Positions 17,704 to 27,321 are shown, numbered from the stretch's first letter. The stretch is 37,285 bases of DNA from Actinomycetota bacterium (GCA_014859275.1 JACUUO010000011.1:1-37285), one strand, 5' to 3'. Translations and numbers: made by a program. The notes: generated by a model not told the origin, from the sequence alone.

Positions 17704-18840
17704 TTATATAAACCTCGAAAACACCTCGTTGCCGAATAAGATTCCCCTTGATGTCAGCCTGAGCCTGTCATCCCATGTGACCAACCCATTTCTTATCAAA
17801 TCATCAACCTGAGCCCCATAGACCGCATGAAGCGGCCTCCCGAAACGGGTCTTAAATTCTTCCAGGTTGATACCTTCTGTTTTCCTCAGACCTAGAAACA
17901 GCATTTCGCTCATCTCATCCTCAATTGAGAGATCTATAACCTCAGCAATGCAGGAACCAGATTCCACACTTTTTATATACTCCGCCGGGGATGCAATATT
18001 ACTAAATCTTATATTTAACATCTTTGAATGCGCCCCTGCCCCGAAGCCGATGTAATCCCCATTGTTCCAGTACGTAAGGTTGTGCCTGCACCGCTTGCCC
18101 AATTTTGCGTAATTTGATATCTCGTAATGCTCGAATCCAGATTCCCTTAAAGATTCTATAGTATATGTAAACATATCTGCCTGTACATCCTCATCAGGAG
18201 TCTCAACCAAACCCATGGCTATCTCGCGCTCAAGTACCGTACCGGGCTCAATTGTAAGGCTGTAACAGGATAAATGTTCCGGGTCTAGCAATGTGACCTG
18301 CTCTAAGGTAGATGCCCAATTCGCTATTGTCTGGCCGGGAATACCGAATATAAGGTCGATATTTATGTTATCGAAACCCGTCTCCCTGGCTGCATTAAAT
18401 GCATCGATAGCCTGCATAGCTGAGTGCTTTCTGCCGAGGACTTGCAGGCACCTATTGTCTAGCGATTGGAAGCCAATACTCAGCCTGTTTACGCCGGCCT
18501 CTTTCAGCACCGCCATTCGTTCCAGGGTTATTGTTTCAGGATTGGCCTCGATCGAGACTTCGACGTCCCGCGTGATTGAAAAGTGGTTAGCGATTGCATG
18601 GAGTACGGCATCGATATGAGCCGGGTCTATAAGCGTCGGGGTACCGCCACCTATGTAAACGCTGCTAACGCTTAAATCATTATCGCTGGAGTTCCGAAGA
18701 GCAGGGGCCTGAAGGGCTATTTCCGATACGAGCGCACCTACATAGGCCCGATGAAGCGAGTCGAGCCCAGAATACGAGTTGAAATCGCAGTGTACGCACT
18801 TTTGCTTGCAAAACGGGATATGAACGTAGATGGCGGGCAT
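17704..18840 (-). CDS. hemW: HemW-type radical SAM heme chaperone (coproporphyrinogen III oxidase-like)
   Basis: This 378-residue protein has the family start YVHIPFCKQKCVHCDF with the CX3CX2C cluster motif followed by Phe, then IGGGTPT, EANPET, RLSIGFQS, the DLIFGIPGQT segment, and a HemW C-terminal domain. HemW proteins bind heme and an Fe-S cluster and deliver heme; they lack the extra N-terminal residues of true oxygen-independent coproporphyrinogen oxidase HemN, as here. The ATG has AAAGG 8 nt upstream. It is often mislabelled as HemN. Confidence 0.92.
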   Translation of the reverse strand: MPAIYVHIPFCKQKCVHCDFNSYSGLDSLHRAYVGALVSEIALQAPALRNSSDNDLSVSSVYIGGGTPTLIDPAHIDAVLHAIANHFSITRDVEVSIEANPETITLERMAVLKEAGVNRLSIGFQSLDNRCLQVLGRKHSAMQAIDAFNAARETGFDNINIDLIFGIPGQTIANWASTLEQVTLLDPEHLSCYSLTIEPGTVLEREIAMGLVETPDEDVQADMFTYTIESLRESGFEHYEISNYAKLGKRCRHNLTYWNNGDYIGFGAGAHSKMLNIRFSNIASPAEYIKSVESGSCIAEVIDLSIEDEMSEMLFLGLRKTEGINLEEFKTRFGRPLHAVYGAQVDDLIRNGLVTWDDRLRLTSRGILFGNEVFSRFI

Positions 18841-19055
18841 AGTAAAACCTTTTTACTTTTGGAAGATTATCTCAGATTGCTGCAGATATTGCTAGCATCA
18901 ACCGGGATCAGGCTTATCAGGTATGAGCTGGAGTTACTATTGTCCTTTAACTCCTTTGAGTCTCAATCTGGGGTCTTTAATTTTGCACTTAGCTCACCCT
19001 CTACCACCCTTAGTAGTCCCTGAAGGATGCAGCTATACGCTAGCTTCCCTTTCCG

Positions 19056-20372
19056 CTATACTGCCGAAGGAAAGGTTTCCGGTGGTCCCTTGATTTCGGG
19101 CTTTAGGTGTAAGGGGTGGAGGGCAGAGGTCCCATCGATATATAAGAATGCATCATATCGATCGCTTAAGATAGTTGGCACATAGCTTCCAAACTCAGCG
19201 CTCGGATCGTATATGACGCCGACTGACCTGTGTCCTCTGCTCTCCGAAAAGAACTGCGCCCCCTCTTTATTTATCGGAAAAAGCACCATCCTGTCTTTCT
19301 GGTTAAAGCCGTGAAACACGTATTCCCAACTTCCATATATCGCCGGCGGCAGGGTCATCTCCCGCGCAGCTGCACCCCAATCCTCTGCGGCAATCATGCT
19401 TCCCTGATAGGATCCAAAGCCAATTAAATAAGTCTCTCCTACCTCTAATCTATCTCTTAGAAGCTGCCCTATACTGACTCTATCGATATCCACCATATCG
19501 GTAGCCCGTGCATCCCCTACGTGAGTATCGTGGGCCCAAAGTATACCCTTCGGCTCAATGTCTTTCTCATAAAGATCCAGCAGGCGGAAGAAGGTGTTGG
19601 CCATATGTTCTTCTCGCAGGTTCCAGGAATCGGGATCACCTCTCAATATAATCCTGTAATACCGCTCGGCATCAACGGCAACCAGGGCATTTTGTTCAGC
19701 GTTAAATTTTTCCTCTGCATCTGCAGCCCCTATTGGAGGAAAGTACTCTAGGGAAGATAGCAGCCTCACCACTTTATCTTCACAGAACTCAGGTAACAAT
19801 GTAATTGCTTCAGGGACTGATGCAACTGCCCAATCGTATCCTTCCACGTCATGCCGGTAAGGTTCAAGACACCAGTAGGCCTGCCTGGCAATCTCTGCCG
19901 CATCTGGGATGGTGGTTTTTTCCAGATAATTTACTGCTGTACTAAGCGATTCCCAGAGGCTATAGATATCCAGCCCATAGAAACCCACCCTTCTATCACC
20001 TGGCAACCCCTTATTATGATTTGTAAGCCACTCAATAAAATCCAGAACCTCGAGGTTCGCCCATATCCATGTCGGCCAGCGGTTAAAGGCATATAAGACG
20101 TCGCGTGCGCTCCTGCTGGAATTGGGTGGATCCTTAACATAACGATTTACTTGATAACAGCTCGGCCAACCACCCTCGACCGCAACGAACGAGAATCCTT
20201 TTTCTTTAATCAATCTCTGGGTAATTCTAGCCCGCCACCTGTAAAACTCGCTCGTTCCATGCGTTGCTCCGCCGATTAAAACTGCCTTTTTATCACCGGC
20301 CTGATCGATTAAAGGGTCCAGATCGCTCTCGGTCTTAAGAGGATATGATATATCTTCTACAGAATCCATCAT
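19056..20372 (-). CDS. Erythromycin esterase-family protein
   Basis: This 438-residue protein belongs to the EreA/EreB-like superfamily. It shows the GGATHGTSEFYRWR segment with the family His and Glu, the VAVEGGWPSC strand, GFYGLDIYSLWESL, and WAHDTHVGDARATDM, which resembles the conserved His region. Bacterial homologues without macrolide hosts are common and their substrates are unknown; I would not predict resistance. The start is one of two adjacent ATGs without a clear ribosome site. It is followed by 215 bp without a gene before hemW. Confidence 0.85.
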   Translation of the reverse strand: MMDSVEDISYPLKTESDLDPLIDQAGDKKAVLIGGATHGTSEFYRWRARITQRLIKEKGFSFVAVEGGWPSCYQVNRYVKDPPNSSRSARDVLYAFNRWPTWIWANLEVLDFIEWLTNHNKGLPGDRRVGFYGLDIYSLWESLSTAVNYLEKTTIPDAAEIARQAYWCLEPYRHDVEGYDWAVASVPEAITLLPEFCEDKVVRLLSSLEYFPPIGAADAEEKFNAEQNALVAVDAERYYRIILRGDPDSWNLREEHMANTFFRLLDLYEKDIEPKGILWAHDTHVGDARATDMVDIDRVSIGQLLRDRLEVGETYLIGFGSYQGSMIAAEDWGAAAREMTLPPAIYGSWEYVFHGFNQKDRMVLFPINKEGAQFFSESRGHRSVGVIYDPSAEFGSYVPTILSDRYDAFLYIDGTSALHPLHLKPEIKGPPETFPSAV

Positions 20373-20470
20373 GCTCTAAAGATACCCAAGATAATGCTAA
20401 CGGTAAGCTTTTATATCACCGAAATTAGGCACCTTCGGTTCTGTAAGCAAGAATGGTCAGGAAGTACAAT

Positions 20471-21379
20471 TTACGGCAGTGCCATCGGTACTGGTTTGCG
20501 TTTATCCTCTTGAAGCGAAATTGCCCCTTCGGTGCACGCCTTGGCACATAGGCCACAGCCCATACATGTATCTGCATCTATCCTTACCGGGCCCGATGTA
20601 TCCAGTGCGCCGAACTGGCATGCGCCATCACAGGCGCCGCACAGCGTGCACCCATCTTCGTCGATGCTGGCGACGTATCCGGATGAGGCAACCACCCCAA
20701 AACCGTGCGACAATGCATTAAGCCCCAGGCAACAGCACGAACAGCAATTGCAGATAGAATAGAGCCTGTCCCCGGCCGCATCCTTAAACCATGCGGTGTG
20801 CACCCGACCCCTCTCGTGCTCCCTCTCAAGAATATCGAGCGCCTCCGCTACGCTCACCCGCCTCGATACCTCCCTCTTGTGCTCGATAACGAACTCAACG
20901 AACGGCTCGCCAAGAACGAAACAGATATCGATGGGCCCACACGGGTTTTTTAGGAGCTGCCGGCATGCACAAGCCGTCACCGCTATGCTGCCAGGGTTTT
21001 GAAGGATAATATCCCTCGCCCTCTCAAACGGCAGGACCTGCTCGGGATTTCTCGACACAATCGGCTCTTTTATGCTGACAAGGTGCCTTGCTGTCTCTGC
21101 GGTAATGACCTTCGAGTGATGCGCCTGCATTAACCTTGTACCAGCGCCCTTGTAAAATCGTTTTGGGAAGATACCCGGGTGTTCAAGAATAAATTTAACT
21201 GGCCTTAGATACGCTAAAGTCCATTTAAAGTAGAGGTAGCCATGGAGAAAATCGAGTACACGGCGCCCATGAAACCGAGACAGCTTCACGGTACTCTCTT
21301 TCCGGTTTAGGAATAGCCATCCTATCAGGGGCAATAAAATGGCAGCTGTCAATGCGGTTGCTCGTCCTATCTTTTTCAT
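20471..21379 (-). CDS. Membrane-anchored ferredoxin-like protein with extra cysteine clusters
   Basis: 302 residues. Residues 7-24 form an N-terminal membrane anchor. A middle region carries CACRQLLKNPCGPIDIC near 137-153 and an unusual ICNCCSCCCLG run near 213. The C-terminus has two classical CX2CX2CX3C [4Fe-4S] motifs (CTLCGACDGACQ and CMGCGLCAKACT, about 244-290). The extra cysteines suggest a further metal or Fe-S site. It probably carries electrons at the membrane; partner unknown. The ATG has GGAGG 6 nt upstream. It is read in the same direction as the esterase-like gene, 98 bp apart. Confidence 0.85.
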   Translation of the reverse strand: MKKIGRATALTAAILLPLIGWLFLNRKESTVKLSRFHGRRVLDFLHGYLYFKWTLAYLRPVKFILEHPGIFPKRFYKGAGTRLMQAHHSKVITAETARHLVSIKEPIVSRNPEQVLPFERARDIILQNPGSIAVTACACRQLLKNPCGPIDICFVLGEPFVEFVIEHKREVSRRVSVAEALDILEREHERGRVHTAWFKDAAGDRLYSICNCCSCCCLGLNALSHGFGVVASSGYVASIDEDGCTLCGACDGACQFGALDTSGPVRIDADTCMGCGLCAKACTEGAISLQEDKRKPVPMALP

Positions 21380-21529
21380 CCTTTTCCTCCGATGGGATAT
21401 ATTATACAGGTGCGACTAGAAGGCTATGAGCCTAACTATTCCCTGACAACCCGATTTCAAACTAATCCTAAACTATCGCTAAATTATTGTCGAAGATATT
21501 AGAAAGCTCTTTTTAGGGAGTTGATATAA

Positions 21530-22009
21530 GTGTCTTTTATTATACTGGTAAATGCGTTTTTTGGCCTTACGATCTCTCTCCTTTATTATCCTGATTCACC
21601 CTTATATATTTTTCCCACTGCAAGACTCGAAGAATTCTGGCTGTGGTCTAAGTATGCAGCTTTTTTTTCTGCACTCCTTTTCATCTTCGCCCTTCTGTCG
21701 GCAGATAAAAATGAAAGAGGTCGGGAGCTTTCAAGAAGCTTATCTGCATTTACCACAACCATTCAGGGGCTTATAAACCTACCACCGGTGATCTTATATA
21801 TCACTTCTCTACATGGAGCTCTATCGGCGCAGGTAATGGTAAGGGGTAACATTTTTACGATATCTTCCAGGGAACTCTTCTTGCATCTAGCCCTCGTTAT
21901 AGTCTCATGGATGACCGCAACCTGGCTCACTCTCGGGAAGCAAGGTAGGGGGCTTTCTGAGTTAGCACGACCGATGGATCCAGAAGCTTATCTTGGCGAG
22001 GGTATCTAA
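21530..22009 (+). CDS. Small integral membrane protein of unknown function
   Basis: I do not recognise this 159-residue protein. It has about four hydrophobic segments (roughly 1-20, 38-57, 72-94 and 112-133) with a charged loop DKNERGRELSR between the second and third. The start is GTG with AGGGAG 9 nt upstream. It is divergent from the ferredoxin gene, with 150 bp between them. Confidence 0.7.
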   Translation: MSFIILVNAFFGLTISLLYYPDSPLYIFPTARLEEFWLWSKYAAFFSALLFIFALLSADKNERGRELSRSLSAFTTTIQGLINLPPVILYITSLHGALSAQVMVRGNIFTISSRELFLHLALVIVSWMTATWLTLGKQGRGLSELARPMDPEAYLGEGI

Positions 22010-22110
22010 AAAGTACCGCTCTAAATATCCATAAAGTGATGATAAACTAGTACGCCATCAAGCATACTATGAGTTATCGGCTATCAGCACGTGGGTATAA
22101 GAGAAGGCAC

Positions 22111-22145
22111 TCACCCTCCCCTAGCCCCTCCCTTGAGGAAAGGGA
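22111..22145. repeat. C-rich intergenic repeat-like segment
   Basis: The run CACCCTCCCCTAGCCCCTCC followed by TTGAGGAAAGGGA is C-rich on one strand and partly self-complementary. It resembles short C-rich intergenic repeats seen in many genomes. Two units of the 7-bp CTATCAG type lie just before it (22074-22087). There is only one copy in the window, so the call is weak. Confidence 0.35.
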
Positions 22146-22216
22146 ATACAGAAAGCTTTTTTTTGGGTATCAATTAAAAAGTGGCGTTGTCGTGATTATT
22201 AGCTAAGGCGATAGGC

Positions 22217-23212
22217 GTGAAGATACTTGTAACTGGTGCCGCAGGAGACATAGGCTCACATCTAACACCAGCGCTCCTTAGCCGGGGCCATACAGTGAGG
22301 GCGCTAGTAAAGAATTTGAGTGAAGCGGATAAGATAAAAATACCAGGGGTCGAGATATTTATCGCTGATATTACCGATCCTAGTACGCTCGATGGAGCTG
22401 CAATAGATATTGATTCAACATATCACCTTGCTGCCACCCTTTTCGTCGTAGATCCGGAGGAGGAGCTGCGTAAAGTAAATTATGAGGGAACCATCAATAT
22501 CGCCGATGAGTGTATTGACAAAGGAGTCAAGAGGTTCGTCTTTCCCAGCTTTCCGCTTGTTCTGGGTCCGCATGAGACACCATCGGCACCCATAAGCCCC
22601 GAGGAAGCTACCGTGCAACCAAGTACCTACCACGCGCTCTATAAGAAACTTTCAGAGCAACACCTCAAGATTTTAAATGATCGGGGCAAGATTGCGGTAA
22701 CTGTTCTCAGGCTTGGAAACATCTACGGCCCGGATATAAGGCTGATTAGGATTCTAAAAACATTTATAAAGCGGGGCCTCTACCGCATACCTGGGACAGG
22801 GGATAACCTCTCCCACTTCGTGCACATTGACGATGTCATACAGGCCATGCTGCTTACCCTTAAAAGTGAGAGAGCTGAGGGTCAAATCTATAATGTCGCC
22901 GATGATATGCCGGTGCGGTATAAAGATTTTGTGTTCGAACTGGCCGATCTTATGGGCACCTCGAGGCCGGGCTCCGCCCCAATATGGCTTTTTAGAATCT
23001 TTGCATCCCTATCAACAGCCTGGGCAAGGTTAACGAAGACCACACCCCAAATCAATAACGACATCCTAACCCTTAACATTTCGAGCTTTGCTGCGGACAC
23101 GACTGAGACTAAAAATGAGCTGGGCTTCCGGCCAAGATATCCGACAATCTATGAAGGGCTACCGACCTGCATTGGCGGCTACCGGGAGCCACAACGTTCA
23201 ACCGCGGTCTAA
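22217..23212 (+). CDS. NAD(P)-dependent epimerase/dehydratase (extended SDR)
   Basis: 331 residues of the extended short-chain dehydrogenase type acting on nucleotide sugars or related substrates. It has the TGAAGDIGSHL dinucleotide-binding loop at the N-terminus, the TYHLAA strand, the FVFPSFPLVLGP active-site strand, and LRLGNIYGPD. The catalytic YxxxK motif is atypical: the segment reads YHALYKK, so a Tyr stands where Lys is expected and the Lys residues are shifted by one or two. The start is GTG with only a weak ribosome site. The gene precedes the YyaL-like gene by 32 bp. Confidence 0.85.
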   Translation: MKILVTGAAGDIGSHLTPALLSRGHTVRALVKNLSEADKIKIPGVEIFIADITDPSTLDGAAIDIDSTYHLAATLFVVDPEEELRKVNYEGTINIADECIDKGVKRFVFPSFPLVLGPHETPSAPISPEEATVQPSTYHALYKKLSEQHLKILNDRGKIAVTVLRLGNIYGPDIRLIRILKTFIKRGLYRIPGTGDNLSHFVHIDDVIQAMLLTLKSERAEGQIYNVADDMPVRYKDFVFELADLMGTSRPGSAPIWLFRIFASLSTAWARLTKTTPQINNDILTLNISSFAADTTETKNELGFRPRYPTIYEGLPTCIGGYREPQRSTAV

Positions 23213-23244
23213 AATGGTTATACATACACGAGGGGAGAATCAAC

Positions 23245-25065
23245 ATGCTGCTACCTAAACCGGAGCCACGAGAGACGGTCCCTGTATTCCGTTTCTCACC
23301 AAATCCGAACAAGGCTGATAAAATAGAATGGTACGAATGGTCTTCAGGAGCTTTCGAAAAAGCAAAGAACGAGAAAAAGCCGATACTTCTCGCAATAGCC
23401 GCCATATGGTGCCATTGGTGCCACGTTATGGACGAGACATCCTACTCCGATGAGGGGGTTATCTCGCTAATAAACGAGCGATACATCCCAATTCGGGTGG
23501 ATGCGGATAAACGCCCGGATATCCAGGATCGCTACCTGTTGGGTGGATGGCCGACGACCGCTTTCCTAACCATAAGCGGAGAGATCATAACCGGCGGCAC
23601 CTATATCCCGCCTGGCCAATTTAGAAGGCTTCTAGAACTCGTTAGCGATTATTATAGGAGTAACCACGAAAGCCTGGAGAGAGAGGCCGAACAGAAATTG
23701 AGAGGGCTTGCTGAGGCCCACTTGGAGAAAGCTATCATCCGGTACCAGATCGATCGTAGCCTGGTCGCTGAGGTGATAAAAACTCTACACAGATCGTTCG
23801 ATTCAGCACATGGTGGGTTCTCGCAAACACCCAAGTTCCCAAATCAGCCGGCCATCGAGCTCTTATTAAGACGAGCCTTCCTAGAAGACGAGACCTACCT
23901 TCTTGAGATGGCGACAATCATACTCGACCATATGGCGAACGGCGGCCTTTTCGATAAGGAATGGGGTGGGTTCTTCCGTTATGCCACCGAGCGCGATTGG
24001 AGTAAGCCCCACTACGAAAAGATCCTTACTGAAAACGCTGGGCTGATCATAAATTACCTACACGGTTACCAGGTTTCCGCAAATAAAAAGTATCGTGAGA
24101 TCGCAGAAAGAACTCTCAACTATGTGGATGGATTTCTGGCGGATAAAGCCGGTGGTGGGTTTTCAGGCAGCCAGGATGCAGATGAGGAATTTTATAAGTT
24201 AGATGCAGAAGAGAGGCTAAAGCATAGGATCCCGTATATCGACCCCATTATCTACACCGGTGCCAACGCATCGATGGTCTCGGCGTATATAGAAGCTTAC
24301 AAGGTGCTTGGTGGCGACAAGTATATTGATTTTGCCGGAAAAACAGTCGATTTTTTACTGGCAAACTGTTATTCCCAGAATCTAGGTATGGCCCATTATT
24401 ATGATTGGGAGCCCCACTTTTTCGGCTGGTTATCGGACCAAGCACATATGATAGGATCGCTGATCGATATCTACAGCGTGACCGGCAATCGCTCTTACCT
24501 CAGTACCGCCAAGAAACTTGTGGACATATGCGAAAAAACGCTTCTAGACAAAGACGGCTTATTTTTCGATAGGTCCTCACAGAGCGATGAGCCGGAATTA
24601 GGCGCCCTTGTTATAAAAAACAAGCCTATGCAGGAAAACGCTTTAATGGCCCGGCACATTTACCGGTTAGCCTACGTGGATGGGGATGATAAATATGAAA
24701 AAATGGCCGAGAAGGCCCTGGCCAACCTTGAGCTCGGCCCGGCCGAACCTATCCCACCAGTTGCGCAATATGGACTTGCCGTTGATGAGGTATTGACACA
24801 GCCAGTCATATTAACAATCATCGGCATCAAAGATAAACCCGGTACAAAAGCACTTTTGAAAGAGGCCTGGCGACAATATATCCCCGGCAAAGAGATTAAA
24901 CTCCTCGACCCTATCAAAGACTATGAAATCGTAGAAAAAAGTGGATTTCCAGCAGAGCGGCACCCGGTCATGTACCCATGTATTGGCAGGGTGTGCCTGC
25001 CCGCGGTTGAGACAGCCAACGAGTTTAAGACCATCCTCCAGGATCTTCCTGGAAGGCCGAGGTAG
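23245..25065 (+). CDS. DUF255/YyaL-type protein: thioredoxin-fold N-terminus, (alpha/alpha)6-barrel C-terminus
   Basis: 606 residues. The N-terminal thioredoxin-like domain has the redox motif WCHWCHVM near residue 55, followed by VDADKRPDIQDRY and GGWPTTAFL. The rest resembles the N-acylglucosamine 2-epimerase/cellobiose epimerase-like barrel typical of the YyaL/SPATA20 family (GGGFSGSQDADEEFY, PMQENALMA). The family is common, but its biochemical role is unclear. At 606 residues it is slightly shorter than many members (about 650-700). The ATG has GGGGAG 7 nt upstream. Confidence 0.9.
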   Translation: MLLPKPEPRETVPVFRFSPNPNKADKIEWYEWSSGAFEKAKNEKKPILLAIAAIWCHWCHVMDETSYSDEGVISLINERYIPIRVDADKRPDIQDRYLLGGWPTTAFLTISGEIITGGTYIPPGQFRRLLELVSDYYRSNHESLEREAEQKLRGLAEAHLEKAIIRYQIDRSLVAEVIKTLHRSFDSAHGGFSQTPKFPNQPAIELLLRRAFLEDETYLLEMATIILDHMANGGLFDKEWGGFFRYATERDWSKPHYEKILTENAGLIINYLHGYQVSANKKYREIAERTLNYVDGFLADKAGGGFSGSQDADEEFYKLDAEERLKHRIPYIDPIIYTGANASMVSAYIEAYKVLGGDKYIDFAGKTVDFLLANCYSQNLGMAHYYDWEPHFFGWLSDQAHMIGSLIDIYSVTGNRSYLSTAKKLVDICEKTLLDKDGLFFDRSSQSDEPELGALVIKNKPMQENALMARHIYRLAYVDGDDKYEKMAEKALANLELGPAEPIPPVAQYGLAVDEVLTQPVILTIIGIKDKPGTKALLKEAWRQYIPGKEIKLLDPIKDYEIVEKSGFPAERHPVMYPCIGRVCLPAVETANEFKTILQDLPGRPR

Positions 25066-25075
25066 GCCCTTACTA

Positions 25076-25201
25076 TCAGACTCGTATTTATCCACCATTA
25101 TCCGAAGCTCGATCGTATTACCAGGGCGAATAGTAAAGGTGACTGCAAAATGGCACTGATCTACTTTGGTTTTGGATAATGGTGGATAGTTTCTCAGACT
25201 C
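25076..25201. mobile_element. MITE-like element (about 110 bp) with 8-bp flanking direct repeats
   Basis: Perfect 15-bp inverted repeats (25089-25103 and 25174-25188; TATCCACCATTATCC and its complement) lie 70 bp apart. Five bp outside each stands the same 8-mer TCAGACTC (25076-25083 and 25194-25201), as expected for a target-site duplication. The resulting element, 25084-25193, has no coding capacity for a transposase. No second copy is seen in the window. It could instead be a long-range RNA hairpin in the leader of the PfkB kinase gene. Confidence 0.5.
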
Positions 25202-25303
25202 TTCTTGATGAACGGCGTGAAAGGTGGTAGCCTTTCAATAATTGCACGGTCAGCAAGCAGAAGGCTCCGTCAGCCATGGATCTTTTTATCTTGGGACAAT
25301 ATT

Positions 25304-26314
25304 ATGTTTAATGTTATAACAATAGGAAGCGCCAGTAGAGATATCTTCTTCACTACCAGCCGGGGAAAGATCATCCCCGATCCCTCAAGTATTGAGGGAA
25401 GGTTGCTCGCCTTCATACTGGGCGCAAAAGTATCGATTGAAAGCGCGTATATCTCTGATGGTGGTGGAGCATGCAATGCTGCTACAGCATTTGCCCGCCT
25501 GGGCCTTAAAGTGGCCCCATATATGAATGTAGGCAGAGATGAGATGGGTGAGCAGATAATTCTTGAGCTAGTCCAGGAAGGTGCAGATACTCAGCTTATA
25601 CGTATGGATGAGAAGTTATTAACCGGGACATCGGTGATACTTATCCCAGCAGGTATCGGGGATAGGACCATTCTTTTCTACTCCGGCGCAAACCGCAACC
25701 TAAGAATTCGCGACTGGCAAAAGATCGAAGATACCTCCTGGTTTTATGTAGGGCCGATCACCAGGGAGGCGCCAGAGCTTCCCCATCAGATCGCCGATTT
25801 TGCACAGCAAAAGTCGATTAAGATGGCCAACAATCCCGGCTTGGGACAGATTGAGCTTGGCTTTGAGTACATGTCCCCAGTCTTGGAAATGCTCGATGTT
25901 TTAATAGTGAATCGAGCGGAGGCTACCCTTCTTTTAAGGTCAAAAGACCCCAGTATAAGTATTTCAGATAACCGACAGCTCGCAGCTGAGCTTATAAAAA
26001 CGGGCCCCAAGATTGTGGCCGTCACCTGTGGGTCCGAGGGAAGCTATGCAACCGAAGGGGGAGAGATCTACTTTCAAGAAGCGATTAAAACGGATATAGC
26101 AGATGTCACCGGTGCGGGCGATTCTTTTGGCTCGACCTTCGTCGCGGCAATTATTATGGGCTATGATATAAAAGCCGCCATGTTAATGGCGGCGATCAAC
26201 GCAGCTTCGGTAGTTAGCCAGCTCGGAGCCCAGGAGGGCCTCCTTCGATTGGATGAAATTAGAAGAAGCGCCAATAGCGCTTTGGAGACCAGCAATCAGA
26301 AGCAGAGCAATTAA
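25304..26314 (+). CDS. PfkB-family carbohydrate kinase
   Basis: A ribokinase-fold sugar kinase of about 336 residues. It begins FNVITIGSASRDIFF, has the substrate-binding GGGACNAATAFARLGL motif near residue 55, and the C-terminal DVTGAGDSFGSTFVAA signature with the catalytic Asp. Sugar specificity is not evident. The frame is open upstream to 25205, but the conserved N-terminus begins at the ATG at 25304; there is no strong ribosome site before it. It is followed by dapA after 39 bp. The leader contains the MITE-like element. Confidence 0.88.
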   Translation: MFNVITIGSASRDIFFTTSRGKIIPDPSSIEGRLLAFILGAKVSIESAYISDGGGACNAATAFARLGLKVAPYMNVGRDEMGEQIILELVQEGADTQLIRMDEKLLTGTSVILIPAGIGDRTILFYSGANRNLRIRDWQKIEDTSWFYVGPITREAPELPHQIADFAQQKSIKMANNPGLGQIELGFEYMSPVLEMLDVLIVNRAEATLLLRSKDPSISISDNRQLAAELIKTGPKIVAVTCGSEGSYATEGGEIYFQEAIKTDIADVTGAGDSFGSTFVAAIIMGYDIKAAMLMAAINAASVVSQLGAQEGLLRLDEIRRSANSALETSNQKQSN

Positions 26315-26353
26315 AAACTGCAGACGATTAATATATAGCAAGGAGGAGTTAGT

Positions 26354-27256
26354 ATGAACCATAAGCAATGGGACCTAAAGGGATGTCTCATTCCAATTGT
26401 TACGCCATTTACTGATGATTATAAGGTTGACGAAGCAGGCCTCAGAACCCTGATCGATTATATGATCGATGAGCAGGACGCGGTGGCGATTATCCCATGC
26501 GGAACGACCGGCGAGTCTCCTACCCTCTCACACCAGGAACACCTCGATGTGATCAAAATCACGGTTGATGCAGTTGATGGTAGGGTTCTGGTTATCGCCG
26601 GAACGGGCTCGAATTCGACGGATGAGGCAGTCTACATGACCAAGGCAGCCGCGGATCTAGGCGTAAATGGAACGCTTCAGGTCGGCCCATACTATAATAA
26701 GCCCAGCCAGGAAGGAATTATTAGGCATTTTGAAGAGATCGCAAAAGCAACGGATCTGCCGATTATCGTTTATAACATACCGGGCAGAACAGGAAGGAAT
26801 ATCGAGCCGGATACGGTTGTTAAGCTTGCCGAGATAGACACCATCGTCGGCCTAAAGGATGCCTCGGGCGACATTTTGCAGGCAATGAAAATTATTAAGG
26901 CCACGCTTCCCTATAACTTCCACGTTTATGCCGGTGAAGATGCGCTCACCTTCTCGCTTCTATGTCTTGGTGGGCACGGCGCGGTAGCGGCCGTCGGTCA
27001 TGTGATCGGTAAAGAAGTAAACCAGATGGTAAAGCTCGTGCGCGAGGGGAGCATTGAGGCCGCGCGCAACATACACTACAAGACCCTAGATGTTGTAAAT
27101 GCGCTCTTTGTTGAACCGAATCCAGTCCCGGTAAAGCAGGCCTTAACCTGGATGGGTTTACCGGCCGGACGGGTCAGGCTACCTCTTGTTGATATGACCG
27201 AAAAGGGCAAAGATGTTTTAAGGAAAGCACTCCTCGATCTAGGAAAAATCAGCTAG
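26354..27256 (+). CDS. dapA: 4-hydroxy-tetrahydrodipicolinate synthase DapA
   Basis: This condenses pyruvate with aspartate semialdehyde on the way to diaminopimelate and lysine. At 300 residues it has the normal length. It carries the GTTGESPTLSHQEH phosphate/substrate loop, the catalytic Tyr in IVYNIPGRTG, and the Schiff-base Lys in GLKDASGD; it ends in a helical domain typical of the family. The ATG has AAGGAGG 7 nt upstream. It precedes the peroxiredoxin by 65 bp. As some DapA paralogues act as other aldolases, the assignment rests on the overall match. Confidence 0.94.
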   Translation: MNHKQWDLKGCLIPIVTPFTDDYKVDEAGLRTLIDYMIDEQDAVAIIPCGTTGESPTLSHQEHLDVIKITVDAVDGRVLVIAGTGSNSTDEAVYMTKAAADLGVNGTLQVGPYYNKPSQEGIIRHFEEIAKATDLPIIVYNIPGRTGRNIEPDTVVKLAEIDTIVGLKDASGDILQAMKIIKATLPYNFHVYAGEDALTFSLLCLGGHGAVAAVGHVIGKEVNQMVKLVREGSIEAARNIHYKTLDVVNALFVEPNPVPVKQALTWMGLPAGRVRLPLVDMTEKGKDVLRKALLDLGKIS

Positions 27257-27321
27257 AAAACTTGTGGACCTATCACAAATACGGGAATATTTGAAAGAAA
27301 AACATTCATGGAGGTTGGAAT

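Noticed and set aside
19056-20372. Macrolide resistance gene
   Set aside because: The family match is only at superfamily level, and most such chromosomal proteins have no known antibiotic role.
24811-25260. Long open frame on the minus strand across the YyaL 3' end and the following gap
   Set aside because: Most of it is antisense to a well-supported gene, there is no ribosome site, and the gap part overlaps the inverted-repeat element; protein-like composition alone is not enough.
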